This document shows positions 12,529-25,888 of a stretch of 64,000 bases of DNA, in pieces. Within the stretch, counting starts at the first letter, position 1; every line of letters starts with the position of its first letter. The notes beneath the pieces were generated by a model that was not told the DNA's origin, made no database searches, and worked only from the letters and a program-made list of their open reading frames with translations. This DNA comes from Stercorarius parasiticus (taxonomy: Eukaryota; Chordata; Aves; Charadriiformes; Stercorariidae): NCBI GenBank assembly GCA_013396915.1, contig VWZL01000808.1:372001-436000 (forward strand), written 5' to 3'. Position numbers and translations under genes: made by a program.

Positions 12529-13535
12529 AAGGACCGCTTGTAATTTTTAAAGATTTTCAGGTTGTAATTGAGCCAGCTTCCCCTTCCGCTGGTCTGGTTT
12601 TTATCATCTCGCATGACTGAATGGATGCATAGTGTCCGTATCTGAAGCAGCAGGACCATCTACGTAAAGTTAAGCCTTCAAGCCATGTGATCTGCCTCTA
12701 CCCCCATCTGCTGTTCCCACCAGGAAAATGAGTGTGCACGATATATTGCAGTAACACATCAATATCATGAATCTCATAGGTTAGGAGTAGAGACCATTGC
12801 TTGGATGACAGCGTTTTTCAGGTACATTAAGTATTTTATAACCATTAGGGGAAAATCCTGTCTGGTTTCCTTTTTTTTTTTTTAGTGTAGTGTTCTGGAG
12901 GAAAGGCTCTCACTGGTAGTGTCAAAGAGAGCTACACATTCCTTCTTTTTATTTCTGAAGATAATATCCTCTGCTTATCAGAAATGTCTTTGTTTGGCAG
13001 AGTATCATTCTGTTTGAGTGAACTTGAGGCTTTCGTCAACTGGAGGAGTTAACAGGCTGCTCTTTGCTTTGCATACTTTTATGAACTGCATGAAATTCAA
13101 CGAGCAGAAAATATTTCTCACGCTTTCCAGAAGTAGTATGTGAATGTTTTTGGAAATACGTTGAATTCAAAACATGTGTTGCAAGCTTATTTTAAAAAAA
13201 TTTTTAAATAGTTCCGACTTTTTTCAAAACTCAGAAGTAGTTTGTCCATTTTTTTGCTGGAAGTATTTTGCATCTCAAAGAATAGAGAAAAGAAATATTT
13301 TGCATCTCAGTGAAGCCAGTTTCTGATTCATCCCTCCATGCTTCCCACAACCACCCAACATATTATGTATGTGTTTGCTATTAAACTAGAACAGACAGTA
13401 GTTTTGTAATCCTTTCTTAAGCTCTCTTTAGCCTCTTTTTTTAGTCCTATATATTGTTTAGGAGTAATTCAGCTCCGTAATGATGAATGAAGAGGCATGA
13501 ACTGTTCGTGTAGCCACCACCGACCGATCCCGTTG

Positions 13536-13706
13536 TCACAGAATCACAGAATGATGGGGGTTGGAAGGGACCTCTGGAGATCATCTAGTCCAACCCCCCT
13601 GCCGGAGCAGGGTCACCCAGAGCAGGTTGCACAGGAACGCGTCCCGGCGTGTTTTGAACGTCTCCAGAGATGGAGACTCCACCACCTCTCTGGGCAGCCT
13701 GTGCCA
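13536..13706 (-). mobile_element. CR1 LINE 3' fragment
   Basis: The segment begins on the + strand with TCACAGAATCACAGAATGAT, a diverged complement of the CR1 tail octamers. It runs through a CR1 3' segment whose minus-strand translation includes [18 protein letters not shown], the C-terminal end of CR1 ORF2. It is antisense to KIF16B. Similarity stops near GCCTGTGCCA at 13706. The version differs from the copy at 11.9 kb, so it is a separate insertion. Confidence 0.92.
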
Positions 13707-13755
13707 TAACTTGATAAGTACTAAGTGATAATTACTTGATAAGTAATAAGTGGAA
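13707..13755. repeat. Short imperfect tandem repeat beside CR1
   Basis: Two copies of ACTTGATAAGTA lie within an imperfect unit of about 25 bases that starts where the CR1 fragment ends. The unit also contains ACTAAGTG/AATAAGTG variants. It looks like a small local duplication at the insertion edge. Confidence 0.6.
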
Positions 13756-15840
13756 GAAGTCTTCAACACGAGGTGCTCGCACAGACAATGGTGAGGGGAT
13801 GAGTCTGAGGTGAAGCCATTAATTTTAGGAGAGCATCCATGGATTCTGGAAGAGATTCCAGGATCACTGACAGAGAAATGCAATTTTTGACTAACTTTCA
13901 AGACACGGTGTATGGGGGTTTGGGGATTTTTATACTTCCTCCCCGATAGCCTCAAAGGTAATTAGGCAATTTCTATGTGTTTATGTAATTATTAAATCAT
14001 TTTTAAAAGTCTTATCGGAGATGCGGAGTTCTCCTTCCTAAGGAAGAATGCAAGTAGAGCAACTAAACCGGGACCAGAGCGTAAGGCAGCACAGACTTGT
14101 GCAGAGCGCTCAAGGCACCATTTGGGCTGGGATCTTGGCTGGCTGACTGCTCCGATTCTGCTTTGTAACTGTGCGGCGGTAGTGTTTCCTTAAATGCAAA
14201 ATTTGTGTTAATCTCCTGGGATTACTTTGAAAGGGAAAAAGGATGGGGAAGCAATAACTTTGAGGCGCTTGGCTTGCAGGGCTGGTGAGCCAGTTGCCAT
14301 GTAACCGGTGAGGTCCTGGAGCTCAGGAGCTGCTTTGGCAGCAGAACTCGAGCGCTTGGTGCATCAGAGCTGACTGGCCTGAAGCTCTGTTGGTTTTACC
14401 ATTGGATTTTCTCATTTGCTGGCATCAGTAACTGTATATTTAATTAATATATAAGATTCAGGTAGTATGCTCACATTGAATGCAAAACTCTGGACGTTTG
14501 GATGCTTCTAGTGTTCAGTTGTAAGTAGTGTCAAGCGCTATAGCTGTAATTCACTGTAACTAAAAAACTTCTAAGATGATATTTAAAATGAGTTTGTTCT
14601 GAAACCTGCAATGCTTATGCCAAAGCCTTGATGCTGCGGTGACTGAAGTGCCAATCCGCTCACAAGCTCAATGATTGTTGAGATTGGTATTTAGGAAGAG
14701 GAGTAACAAATTTAATACGACAACCTTAAGACAAACACTAAGAATGCATAAACAGTCTAAAAGCTTTTTTTGGCTGGAAACATTATTTTTGGGCACGGAT
14801 TAAAGTGAAAATTGTTGCCACGTTGATGTGCTTATAAATAGCAAATGCCATGATGCGTATTAAAATAATATCTCTGGCAGAATCATGAGTATGTAGAAAA
14901 GCATTTAGAAAATAGTTTTTGAAATATACGTCCTAAACTAATGGCGGACCTTAATTTTTACTTTCTAGACCGGAACGTTCCTAGCCGTGGTAATGTATCT
15001 TTCAATAAATATTGAAAGAAAAATAAAGCAGTAATTTTTAGAATACATATCTGTGTGTAAACCTTATAATACTATTATACATGCATGTGATTATAGCCTT
15101 CACCTTTATTCAGTACAAATTACAGTAATTATGGTATAGATAATTTTAACATTCATATTCTTGTCACTTATACCAGCCAGGAAGTACATACACGGGGAGA
15201 ATATTTTGTCACATGCACGTTTCCAGCTCCCTTCCTAATTATATTATGTTCAGAGCGTTCTGAAAGCCTGCAGGTTTATATACGTAGTATTTCCGTATCA
15301 GCTGTAGTTTGCCACTAGCTACAGAAGTGATTTAAGAGGTAGATCTTTAAAATGCTTCATCTGGCCTTTCTTTCTGCAGCACGAGACTTTTGGCTTGTTG
15401 ATAATCTTAAAAGAAAGTGTAGAACTTTGCTCCATACACCAGTCTACAGATGAACAGGAGAATTTGTTCCCATAAGTAAAGCGTGAAAAACATCACTGCT
15501 AACCACATCATGTAGTTCAGTGCAAGTCTGATTAAGGGGGGATGTATTTATTCCATGTGGTCTCTCTGAATTCAGAGTTGCTAACCAGGACTGGAGCATC
15601 TGAGGCACAGCAAACCCCTTGGCATGTTTGCTTCCAGCATAATAAGCAATTCCCAGTCTATTTCTAATGGGAAAATGAATTCAGTGTGTGATTTTTCTTG
15701 TCGTAAAACTGAATCTGAATGTGTAAGAGCCTCGTGAAAGCCTGGCGTTGGGATTAATTTGTGATTATTGTGGTTCTGGGTGCTAGATTTGTACAGCAAA
15801 GTTTTCTTGGCTTGGTAGAGGCAATTCTGCAGAAATACAG

Positions 15841-15918
15841 TTTCTCTCTCTCTCTCCTCCTTCCCCTTCCTCCTTCCTGTGTTTTGGTTGACGATGAGAA
15901 CTATTTTTTTTTTTTTTT
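15841..15918. repeat. Polypyrimidine (TC)n tract followed by T15
   Basis: Bases 15841-15878 are uninterrupted pyrimidines, beginning with TC dinucleotides and then mixed CCTT runs. A run of fifteen T follows at 15904-15918. This is low-complexity intronic sequence with no gene. Confidence 0.85.
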
Positions 15919-16350
15919 CTGGTGTGTCCTGAGCAGCTAACAAAACCTGTGAGTTTCCAAACAGTTGTGTGGGAAAATCCCGTTAGCTTTATAGGTCTTC
16001 TGATAAATTCAGCACAAGGCAAGACTAACCTGCAGGCAGACCTCAAATGCCAGCTTTCATTGTTGTGCTGTGCAAAAGTCTTACACGTTAGTAATGTAGA
16101 AATTGAGAAAAGAAGCATCTTGAGAGGGCCAAGTCCTTCATCTCGTAATTTGTGAACCATTTGACAGAGTAATTGCTTTGATTATTTGATGATCGTATTT
16201 TCAAGGCTTTGCTCAATTATGTAGTGAATTTGCATGATACCAAAATATTCATGTTGTTTTACCAGTAAAATAGTTTTAAGTGGATAGCAGCTGTCTGCGA
16301 GAGGGAAATGCCTCTGAGAAGATCCTTTCCTGGACAATGTAACCTAAAGT

Positions 16351-16567
16351 TGTATTAGGAAAAATTTTTACACTGCAAGGGTTACTAAGGGTTGGAACAG
16401 GCTGCCCAGGGAAGTGGTTGAGGCACCGTCCCTGGAGGTATTTAAAAGATGGGTAGACATAGTGCTTAGAGATAGGTTTAGCAATGGTTTTTGTCAGAGT
16501 TAGGTTGATGGTTGGACTAGGTGATCTACAAGGTCCCTTCCAGCCTAGGTGATTTTATGATTCTATG
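16351..16567 (+). mobile_element. CR1 LINE 3' end (sense to KIF16B)
   Basis: The segment starts near TTGTATTAGGAAAAATTT and passes through GGAACAGGCTGCCCAGGGAA and GGTTGGACTAGGTGATCTAC. It ends with TTTATGATTCTATGA, the CR1 octamer tail. It is severely 5'-truncated, with just over 200 bases left. It shares diagnostic wording ('gtgcttagagata', 'ttgtcagagttaggtt') with the copy at 57.4 kb, so the two belong to the same CR1 subfamily. Confidence 0.93.
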
Positions 16568-17559
16568 AGCGCTCGCTGAGATTCAGCTGTTCCTTAGCTG
16601 CTCCTGACTGTCTGTAGGCTTGGGGAACACTGCAGGCTGCAGCTCTGTCTCTCTGTTTTCTTCCTGCTTAGTGAAAGGTCTTCCTCTCTTTTTTTTTTTT
16701 TTTTAACGATTGCCTTGCTTTGGAGGCCTTTAAGACTTGTTCTCCATTAATCGTTAGCTGTTATTGACAGCCTTGCTGTCTTCTAAGGCTTTTGTGAAGA
16801 ACAACTTGTTCTCACTGTGTGGGTCAGGGATATACTGCTAGATTAAGTTGACTTCTCAAGTCGAATCCTTTGGTTTCAGCTGATTTAGGATATGATGACC
16901 CAGCTGTAACTCTAGTTTTTGTGAAAATACCCAGGTTAGTTTTGAACAAATAGCATAGATAGTAGCAGAAACTGTCTGGTTCCAACTGCGCTGCCTGTTG
17001 CATTTTTTCATTTAGACGGTATTACTGACACAACTGCAGATGTGAAGCTGTTGTGATAAACTTTATTGACTGCCTAATCTGGAGGATTATGCCAAGCTTC
17101 ACTTGAGCCTTGCATGGCAGGATTTGAGCGGGATATTACAGGGTTGTCCTCCCTTTGGAACCCCTGGGAGAAGGGACAAGGAAATACAGGTTGCAGATTT
17201 TGCAGTACAGTAAGAATATTTAGCCGTTTATTTTGGCATTGCTGTATTGAGTGACTTATTATCAAAACAGAATTGGGAACAGGCGGCTGTTAACTGATGG
17301 AGACCCCATTCAGCTAAGACTGATGTAGTCCGGAAGAAAGAAAAGCTTCTAAAAAACAGTTCTCCCCCTCTGATAACAGTTGTGACATGTTTTAATGTAC
17401 ATTCATGGTTTATAGTTTACCTGGCTGCTCTTGAAGACTCAAAGGTGATATGTATTTTATGCTGAGGTGTTGACCTTGTCGTTCACATTTTTGGGGTGTA
17501 CAGCTTACATTGAAGCACGGTTCCTTGTCTCCGTAGGCCCCATTCGTGCTCACTACAGA

Positions 17560-17870
17560 GAGATCAGTGCCTTCAGGTGGCATTTCAGAGCACCCGAGGT
17601 GAGTCTCCTTCCCTGACCTTCTCACTGGAGGATCCTACACAGCTGCCAGGGAGCAGGAAGATGGGGGCTGTCCCACAAGGGGAGACAAGGTGGGAGCTGA
17701 GGGTGGCTGCAGCACAGGTCGCAGCAGGGACCTCGGTGGCCAGGGCACGGTCCAGCAGTGCCTGAGCAGGGCCAGGACGGTGACAGGGACACCTCCGGTT
17801 GACAGTCAGGGGTCAGCTGGCAGGGTGAGGTGACAAGTCAGGTCCAGGGTCCATCCGAGAGAGGCCAATT
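17560..17870. other. GC-rich block within AT-rich intron
   Basis: About 300 bases are clearly richer in G and C, and purine-biased on the + strand, relative to the flanking intron. The only open frame (17577-17765, 62 codons) has no recognisable domain. A pseudo-exon with good splice signals overlaps its left edge (17537-17598). I cannot name a repeat family for it. Confidence 0.5.
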
Positions 17871-19340
17871 ACTGATGAAGTATTGAGAGACGCTAATTGG
17901 AACTGCAGTGTTCTGTTGTAAATATCACCTGTTCTAATATGTTAGGCCAGTTAAATGGCGAATTTGCTTTAAAAAACCAAGCAAACAAAAAAGAACCCAA
18001 CCACTAAACCCAGCCTTATAGCTAGCATTGTTACATTCTATAAGAGGCTTCTTTTATTTAAGGGTCTTTCATAAAAGATAGTTTATCATGTTACTGCTAA
18101 TGAGCTTTCAGACTCCATATAGTGAAAATAATTTTGTGTTTCTTAATTAAAAATAGGTTGAGTTTAGAAGAAAGGAAAAAAACAGATTTCTCAGGCCTGT
18201 ACAGCTGATGGTATGGTTTCTAAATGAGTTTCTAAAAGCCTTCGGTTTTGTATTCACAGTGAGATCTTCCTGTAAGACTCTCAGGATATTTTCTTGACTG
18301 CTGTAATGTAAATACATTTAAAAAAAATAAATCTGGAAGGAGCTTTTACCATCTGTCTCTGCAACACAGAACATCCAGAAGGCTCCATCTTACAAGAGAG
18401 AATTGTCTGTCCCACTACAGAGCCCAAAGCAAGAAGGCCCAAGCAGTAAAATTTATTAGACGTCCCTGCATGACAAAAATCAATAAAATACAATCTCTTG
18501 TGGTTTAATATGAAAATAAACATAAAGAAGCAGGGACTGTGAGGAGAAATATTGAGCTGCAGCTGTAGAATTGAAAATGTCAGGAGGAGAAGACTGAAAG
18601 TGGAGGATGTTGTCCAGTTTATTCTAGGGTGTATCTCAGAACCGAAGCCAGAAATAACAGTGCGGAGGGGAAGCTGTCTGGCCGCGTCTGAAAAACAAAA
18701 TTCCTTATGGTGATGTCGGTGATGTGAGTGCAAGTGAGATCAAAAAACACGCTTTTCATGGGCGCCAAACTGCGTGAGACAGTGTTAAAACATTCAGTTA
18801 ATTCAAGGCTATTTATAAATGGTTGTGATGCTGTGAATGGTAAAGAGAATCAAAGCTACGGTTCCCCTTGGCCATTTTTTTTCTGTATTGAATCTATTCA
18901 TTTCTATCATACTTAGTTGTAGGTACTACTGGGTATTAATGATACTTTTATGGTTTGTGTTGTGCAGTGCTGTCAGCAATGCAGGCGCTTTGAGGCTGTT
19001 TGAGTGTATTTTCTATGAAATACTTTGAATTTCTTTCAAACTTCATCTGAACGCTGCATGTCCTAGTCTTGTTATGTCTTTTTTTGGAAAAAAATACAGC
19101 AAAACTTCAGTATTTTAAATTGCTCATTCAATTCTAACTCAGATTTTATTTTTATTTTTAAATCAGGGAATAAATAAGAATACTTTTAAGTTCAGTTCAA
19201 TTTTTGAATAGTACCACTATTGTTAAAGTAAGTGCAAACTACTGTATTGCAGGGTTTTATTTACATATATAGACTAGCATAATTTCCATTCTGATTGTAC
19301 CTGAAAACTCGTTATGTGCTATAAATAGTAAGGACGCTGT

Positions 19341-19359
19341 AAAAAAAAAAAAAAAAAAA
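19341..19359. repeat. Poly(A) run, A19
   Basis: Nineteen consecutive A. No retrocopy or SINE body is recognisable upstream. Confidence 0.9.
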
Positions 19360-22300
19360 TCATGTGGTCTTTTAGCTTTGCCCTGCTTTCCTGGGTCACT
19401 ATGACTCGTGCAGGTGGAGCTGCATCACTCGTACCCAGACTCAGTGATGCAGTGCTTGTTGGGGACAGAAATACTATAGCCTTCTAGAGAGCATCTGACA
19501 GACAGTAATTGTGAAATTACAGACACGTAATCCAAACCTAAATACTTGCAATAGTTAAGCACATCCCTGTTTTCTCCCCTGCCCTGTGTAATGATGTTGA
19601 CTTTGGTACCATGGCATTTTAATCGAGCGTGTCTTTGAGTTTTCCATGTATATGTGGTATATACATGGGTCTTGCTTTCTAAGCGTTTGTCTTCAGGCGC
19701 TTGACCAAGAAATTTTATTATACTTGGAAACAAATATCTATTCTCACCACCATGCCTAGGATCTCAAAAGCGGTATTAAATAGGGTATTGCTTGTGAAAC
19801 TGGTAGTAACAATGATCTTTCTGGTCCCCATAGTTGCTTTTTCTGTCCTCGAGATTCAAAACCCTTTGCCAGGCAAGCTCCTGAAAATGTACCTTTTGTT
19901 TATTACATTTAATTACTTATCTTCATTTGAAGCTTTACCTAATGACAACAGTGGTAGTGGGATGAAAATCCCAAATTTGTGTGAGGCTTACAGCTAGTTT
20001 TTCATCCTGTGATAAAGCAGCTAGTTCTATAGCGTCTCTAAGAGTAGACAGAAGCGAGAGGTTACGTATCACCTCTGTGACTATCAATGACTTACTGTTG
20101 GAGGGGGCACCAAGGAGTTCCTTTTAAGCCTCCCATTTGTGTACTTGCACTGCGCTTTCTCTGGTGTTATCGTTTTACGTGACGCAGAAGGCTAGCTAAC
20201 TTCTTGTAACCGGTTTGTTGTGAGAGCTGCTGCTTCCTATCTGTAAAAATCAAACTCAGAGGCACCCTGCGTCTTTGTTTGCAGGTGTGTTTCTCTGTGA
20301 CAGCTGTTCTTTAAGACCCGAGATCTGCCATTAATTTTGAGTAGGCAGAAGGGCATCCATCTAGTCAGCAGTAGAAATTATTGCTGCTCTTTGATGAGTT
20401 TTCATTATTAGCATTTCTCCAAGGCAAGGGGGACTGAAATTAACGGCATCAGTTGGCCACACGAGACAGGGATGTTTCATAAATGCTGCCAGATGTCACC
20501 GAGATGAGCTCGTATGCAACAAGCCAACCTTTTTTTGGAAGAGCTGTTAAAACTGCTCTGGTGAATTCTCCTCTCTGAAGCTATTTCTGTTGCTTGGGTC
20601 AAATGGCATTGTGATTTTTCGTTGTGCGATTGAAGTGGCCTGATAGCCAACATGGCATCATCAGGAACGTGATACGGAGTGGGGCAAGGCTATGCACTGC
20701 CACAGCAAAGATGGCGTCTGCCGCATGGCCCACCTTGTACTACTGCAGCGACACTTCCTTAACCTTGCTAGAAATCCTAGCAGGAAATCATTTTTGAAAT
20801 AAACCCCGCAGAGAGCAGCAGAAAATTCCTTTTTTTACCATCTTTTTGAGAAGTGGGGTTTGAGCCGTGCAGCGATGAAGATTGATTAATGAGTTAAGTT
20901 TTGAAGACGTGACCTTGCAAACCCAGCAGTTGTTGCCATTTCTTTAAAGAAATAACCAAGCACCGTGACCTGAGACTAATGAAAAAAAAAAAAAGTTTAG
21001 TTTGCAAAATCATGAGCCAAAAGTGTAGAGAGTATATGTTAAACTTGTCCATAGAGTGTCTAGGTCAGCGCGTACCCTTGTCTTAAACCATGATCTGCCA
21101 CGTGCTACAGGTATTTTACTATCTTGGGGCAAGGCATAGATGAACAAGGGAGCAAAATCAAGGTTCCAAGGACATGATATGTTGCAATCTTTTCATGCTT
21201 ATTTTCCAAATACATCTATAAATCATATTTAACTATGTTTTTATTTGGTTTTGACTGGTTCACATGTGAAATAATTATATCCTTTGGGCTGGTGTATGCT
21301 GTTTCTGCACCATCTTGTTCTGCCTTTCTACAGCCTGTATAGAGAACTTAATATATTTTCTTTGCCATTTGGGCCAATTTTTGCACCTCTTTCCTTGATT
21401 GATAATTCTGAGCTATGCTGGCAGTGGCTTATATTTAGAAAGATATCCTGTAATTTTATAGAACTGTGAAAGGTTTGCATGAACTCTGATACATCCCAGC
21501 GTTCATTTTTATGGTTATTCTGTATTTAAATGCTATCGTGCTGCTTATAATGAACAAAGCAATGAAGTAATTTGTCAAATGCTATATTGACCATTGTTTA
21601 TGGCTTTATTTCAGTATGTTATTATTCTGCCTAGTCTAGAAATTGCTTTAAGGAAAAGAAAAACACCTCTGTAATGCAAGGTAGCTTCTTTGGCTGCAGT
21701 TAATTTGATTTTTCTCAATAGCAGGAGGCAGACTAAATGGAATTAAAATAATGCGATAAACAGTGGCCTCCACATCTCACCACAGCTCCAAAAATGCATA
21801 TTGAGTCTAGGTCAGCCTGCTTGTTTAAAGGAGAAAGTTGGATATGAGGACTCTCAAACCTTTTTGATAATTGCAGAAGATTGATATGGAGGTGGGCGCA
21901 ATTCAAAGACAGTGGGGCACAGTTAGTGAAATGTGAAAGAGAAATCTTTGGTGTCCAATCCTACTTGGTAATTTTGCATCATCAGAGGGAGGATTCGGGG
22001 AGGTTCGCAGGAGGTGAATTTCTTTTTTGTGTTCTTATCCCTCCTCGGTGACAGATGAAGTTGAAATGTTCCTTGGAGAAATAGTTATGCCTGTCTGCGG
22101 AAGGTAACTGGCAAGCACGCCAGGAAAATCTTAAAAGTTCAAAGAGTAACCTAGAATTAGAGACAGCCGAGGTGTGAGAACTTGTGCATCCTGAGAAGAT
22201 GCTCGTGTATTGGTGAATCCAGAGAAGATGATCTGTGGGGGTTAGTTGCAACCTAAAACCAAGAACTCCATACCCAAAAATCCCCCAAACCAGAACTCCA

Positions 22301-25107
22301 GTTCCTCCCTCTGCAATTATGCTCTCTTGTATTTGTCAGAAGGGAGATATTTGCTGACGAATTTGTTTGGGATTTTTCAGAGTAGACTCCCTCAAGGAAG
22401 GAGGGAGATGCTCATTCTTTTGTGCATGTTTGAGTGACATCTAGGTCCTGCAGCCTCTAGCAGCGAAGGAGAGACAACAACAGAAAACTGGAAGCCTGCG
22501 GCTCTGACGGAGGAGCTGAAAGACAGCAGGGATGAGCCTGGAGCAGCTCCTCCGGTCTCAGAACCACTGCAAAGACCTGGAGAGCAGAGGGGCTGAAGCG
22601 CAGCCTGCTTCCCTCAAGGCTAGTGGAGGACTGGCAGTGTTAGGCTGGTATCAGGGACCTTCTGCAGGGGCCCTGTGCGTAGGAGAAAGGTTGCGTATGA
22701 CCTTTTTCCAGTTCTGTTTCCTAGTCACTTGAGTTTTCTTTGTTTTGGGAGGCTGATTATCCTTGTTTGTAATAATTGTGGCTTTTGTTGCTGTTTAAAA
22801 GCTGTTCGATCTTCTGCAAGGAGATCACTGCATTAGAAGGTTGACGTGGGTCCACCTCAGAGCTTTGTCTGATCCTTAGTTGCGTGGCTGTCCCACCTCT
22901 GAGAATATCAAATCCCTCTCCGCTTCTGGGAGATAGTAGGGAGGATGGTGTGGGAGCAGGACATCTGATGTGGCAAATGGACAGTGGAGTAAGAAAAAGA
23001 ATTAGGTAGGTCATGGGGCAGGGGGTGGCACATCAATAAAACAGAGACAAGCTGGGAAGTGGGGGAGAACATGTTGGAAGAAATGGAAAAAGAAGTAAGG
23101 AGGGAATGTTAGAAATGGAAGAGGAAAAGTAGGTGACAAATTGAATATCCAGAAAATAATCCCCTGGATATTCCCTCTCATCGATTAGTTGATAATAGAA
23201 AATATTGTCTTTAATCTTCCTGTCCTCTGAGGGCATCAGTTACCTATAGCATACATACTAGGGAAGCACTGTAGGGTTTACATGATGGAGGGCTACATTA
23301 TTATTTTTTTTAAAGGAGATGAAGTTTAGAGTTTTATTCGCATAGTTGGGAAAACATCATTTGAACTTTAATTAGTTTGAGCTATATCACCTGAAAATAC
23401 GACTTAGGTGGTTTTTAAGTTATTTTCTTGGTTTCTTTTTTAGTGTATATGATCAAATTATTTATCTTTGATCTCTATTTGATTTTTTCTTTTTGGCAGA
23501 ATTTATAAAGTAGCCTTTATCTGTTCATTAAGTGGTAACTTTTTCCCTTTGCCTAAGGCTCTCTTATGAAATTGTGTAGAATAGGTGGTTTATTTCAGAA
23601 AAAATACTGGTAAAAATTCAGGACTTAAGCTTTTTTTACCTTGTTATGAAATCCCTAAGTATTTAGTGCAAGTTCCTAGTTAAGAATACAGCTTTTGTCC
23701 AATTTCTTTAGAGTCTGGGAGTCTTAGTACATCTTGAGAAGTTGAGGCTTAAGTTACTTTGTTTAAACTTCAAAAACTAAAAGTAGGACAGTTTTTTTTT
23801 TTCTTTCATTGCTCACTGCAAAATCAAGTCAGGTGCAGCCACACCGGCTGCAAAACCGTGCCACATTCTTCCCTCTGATTTTTCTCATCTGTGACAGAGA
23901 TTTCTGGTACAAAGGATCAAAAGTCAGATGTGTCCTTTGAAAAATGAGAAAATTCGGAGTTGTAAAAGCAACATGAGAGTTAAAGAAGACTGACTTTTTA
24001 ATTTAGTAGTTAGCATTTCCTTAATTTTATTTTTTCCCCTTTTTCCCCCCATTTAAATATATCAAAACATTAAAGTACAAAGAGAATTTGGGATAAAAGG
24101 TTAAAGATGACTCAGCCTCCATCAATGTCTGCCCTGTTTTTCTTCTTAAAAAAAAAAAAACCAAAAAAAAACCTTTTACCATATTGTAGGCACTAAAACA
24201 GAGATTTTACCTGCCAGAAATAATGAGATGTTTCAATCCTGTAGATTTTTGCTTGATGTTGGAAAATGGCACTTTTTTAATGTTTAGGGAGCGTAACACT
24301 TCGAACAATTTCACGCTTCAGAAGTGACAAGCTTACATGACTGTATTATGTGGTATTTTACTTTGGTCCGCTATATATTGAAATATCATCCGCAAAGTAC
24401 TGTACAAGACTTTTTATTAACGTGTTATGTTCTGCTGTACCATAAAACCCCTGAACTGAATTAAATCCAGCAGGTACCGAGCAGACTTCAGTTAATGTCA
24501 GTGAAGAGTCTCCAACTGAATATAACAAAAATTAAAGGACACCCTTCAAATGCTGATGGCTTCATTTTCTAAAGGTGCTCAAGTGAGACTGCACCCCATC
24601 CCAGGCAGAGTCTTTTGTGGTGTTGGAACCTTCGTTTGCACTCTCTTGGCTTACGAAAAGCCACTACCCGAATTTGCATCTCTTCCTGGGTCTCAGTGGT
24701 TGAAGGTGATGAAGATGTATGGTTTCACTTCAAAAGAGTATGCTTTCGTATAGATGTTGTTAGGTATATGCTGTTTCCAGAAGTAGGTGAATCTTAAGGG
24801 CAAAGAGTTGTATATAAGATAAAATAGGTGACTAAAAAAGGGTCACTTACTGTTCTGCCACCTGTTCTTACCAGCATTAAACACCTGCCGATAACCTTGT
24901 TAAAAACCAGTCTCTTGGCTGAAATGCGGGAAAAGTATAAGAATCCATTAAGCTATTTAAAATCTACTAGAATAATACTTGCTAGGTATGAAGCACCTTC
25001 CCCTTGAGGACCTAGAACTGTCTAAATTTGATCATCCTAATCTTACAAGTATTATATCATGGTAGGTAAGTATCGTTTCTTACAGATAAGGTTGCTGAGA
25101 CACAGAC

Positions 25108-25578
25108 AGCGTGTCCAGAGGAGAGCTACCAAGCTGGTGAGGGGTCTGGAGACCAAGCCACATGAGGAGAGGCTGAGGGAACTGGGCATGTTTAGTCTGG
25201 AGAAGAGGCGGCTGAGGGGAGACCTCATTGCCCTCTACAACTACCTGGAAAGGAGGGTGTAGAGAGGTGGGTGTTGGCCTCTTCTCCCAGGTGGACAATG
25301 ACAGGACCAGAGGAAATGGTCTGAAGTTGCAGCAGGGGAGGTTTAGACTAGATATTAGGAAGAATTCCTTTACTGAAAGAGTGGTCAGGGACTGGAACAG
25401 CCTGCCCAGGGAGGTGGTTGAGTCACCATCCCTAGAGGGATTTAAGAAACGTGTAGATTTGGCACTTCAGGGCATGCTCTAGTGACAGAGATTGTAGGGG
25501 GTTTTTTGTGTGTGTGTATGGTTGGACTCGATGATCTCGAAGGTCCTTTGCAACCACGAAGATTCTATGATTCTATGA
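25108..25578 (+). mobile_element. CR1 LINE 3' end with broken ORF2 C-terminus
   Basis: This is the longest CR1 copy here, about 470 bases, in the sense orientation. Conceptual translation gives [15 protein letters not shown] and [20 protein letters not shown]. After a stop and frame change it gives [19 protein letters not shown] and [19 protein letters not shown], which is the ORF2 C-terminus of CR1. A 3' UTR follows and ends in GATTCTATGATTCTATGA. The frame breaks and the 5' truncation make it inactive. The left boundary is approximate. Confidence 0.95.
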
Positions 25579-25862
25579 CAAATAACATGCCCTCAGTAAT
25601 GCAAGACCCAGAAATAAAACACAGCCTTTATTTATTATAAAGAAATTAGGGAGTAAATTGCAAATGACTGTTTGCCTCTCCCTAAGACTGCTACTGCCTA
25701 GCAACGATTGCCAGATGGGATAAACATCATTAACTGTGAAAAGTTTAACGTCTAAAAGACATTAGGAGTGCTGATATGCAGTCTTGAGGTGTCTCTGTCC
25801 TATTTTAAAATATTATCTGCCTTTGCATTTTGGGTCTAATGGTAGTCCCAGCCTCGCCCACA

Positions 25863-25888
25863 GTGTGCATATGCATGCGTGTGCACAC
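25863..25888. repeat. Alternating purine-pyrimidine tract (Z-DNA type)
   Basis: Twenty-six bases, starting GTGTGCATATGC and ending GTGCACAC, alternate purine and pyrimidine without exception. The mix of GC, GT and AT steps distinguishes it from a simple TG microsatellite. Confidence 0.85.

Noticed and set aside
18281..18733. 150-codon minus-strand frame
   Set aside because: It has no recognisable domain, a biased composition and lies inside a KIF16B intron antisense. Best read as chance.
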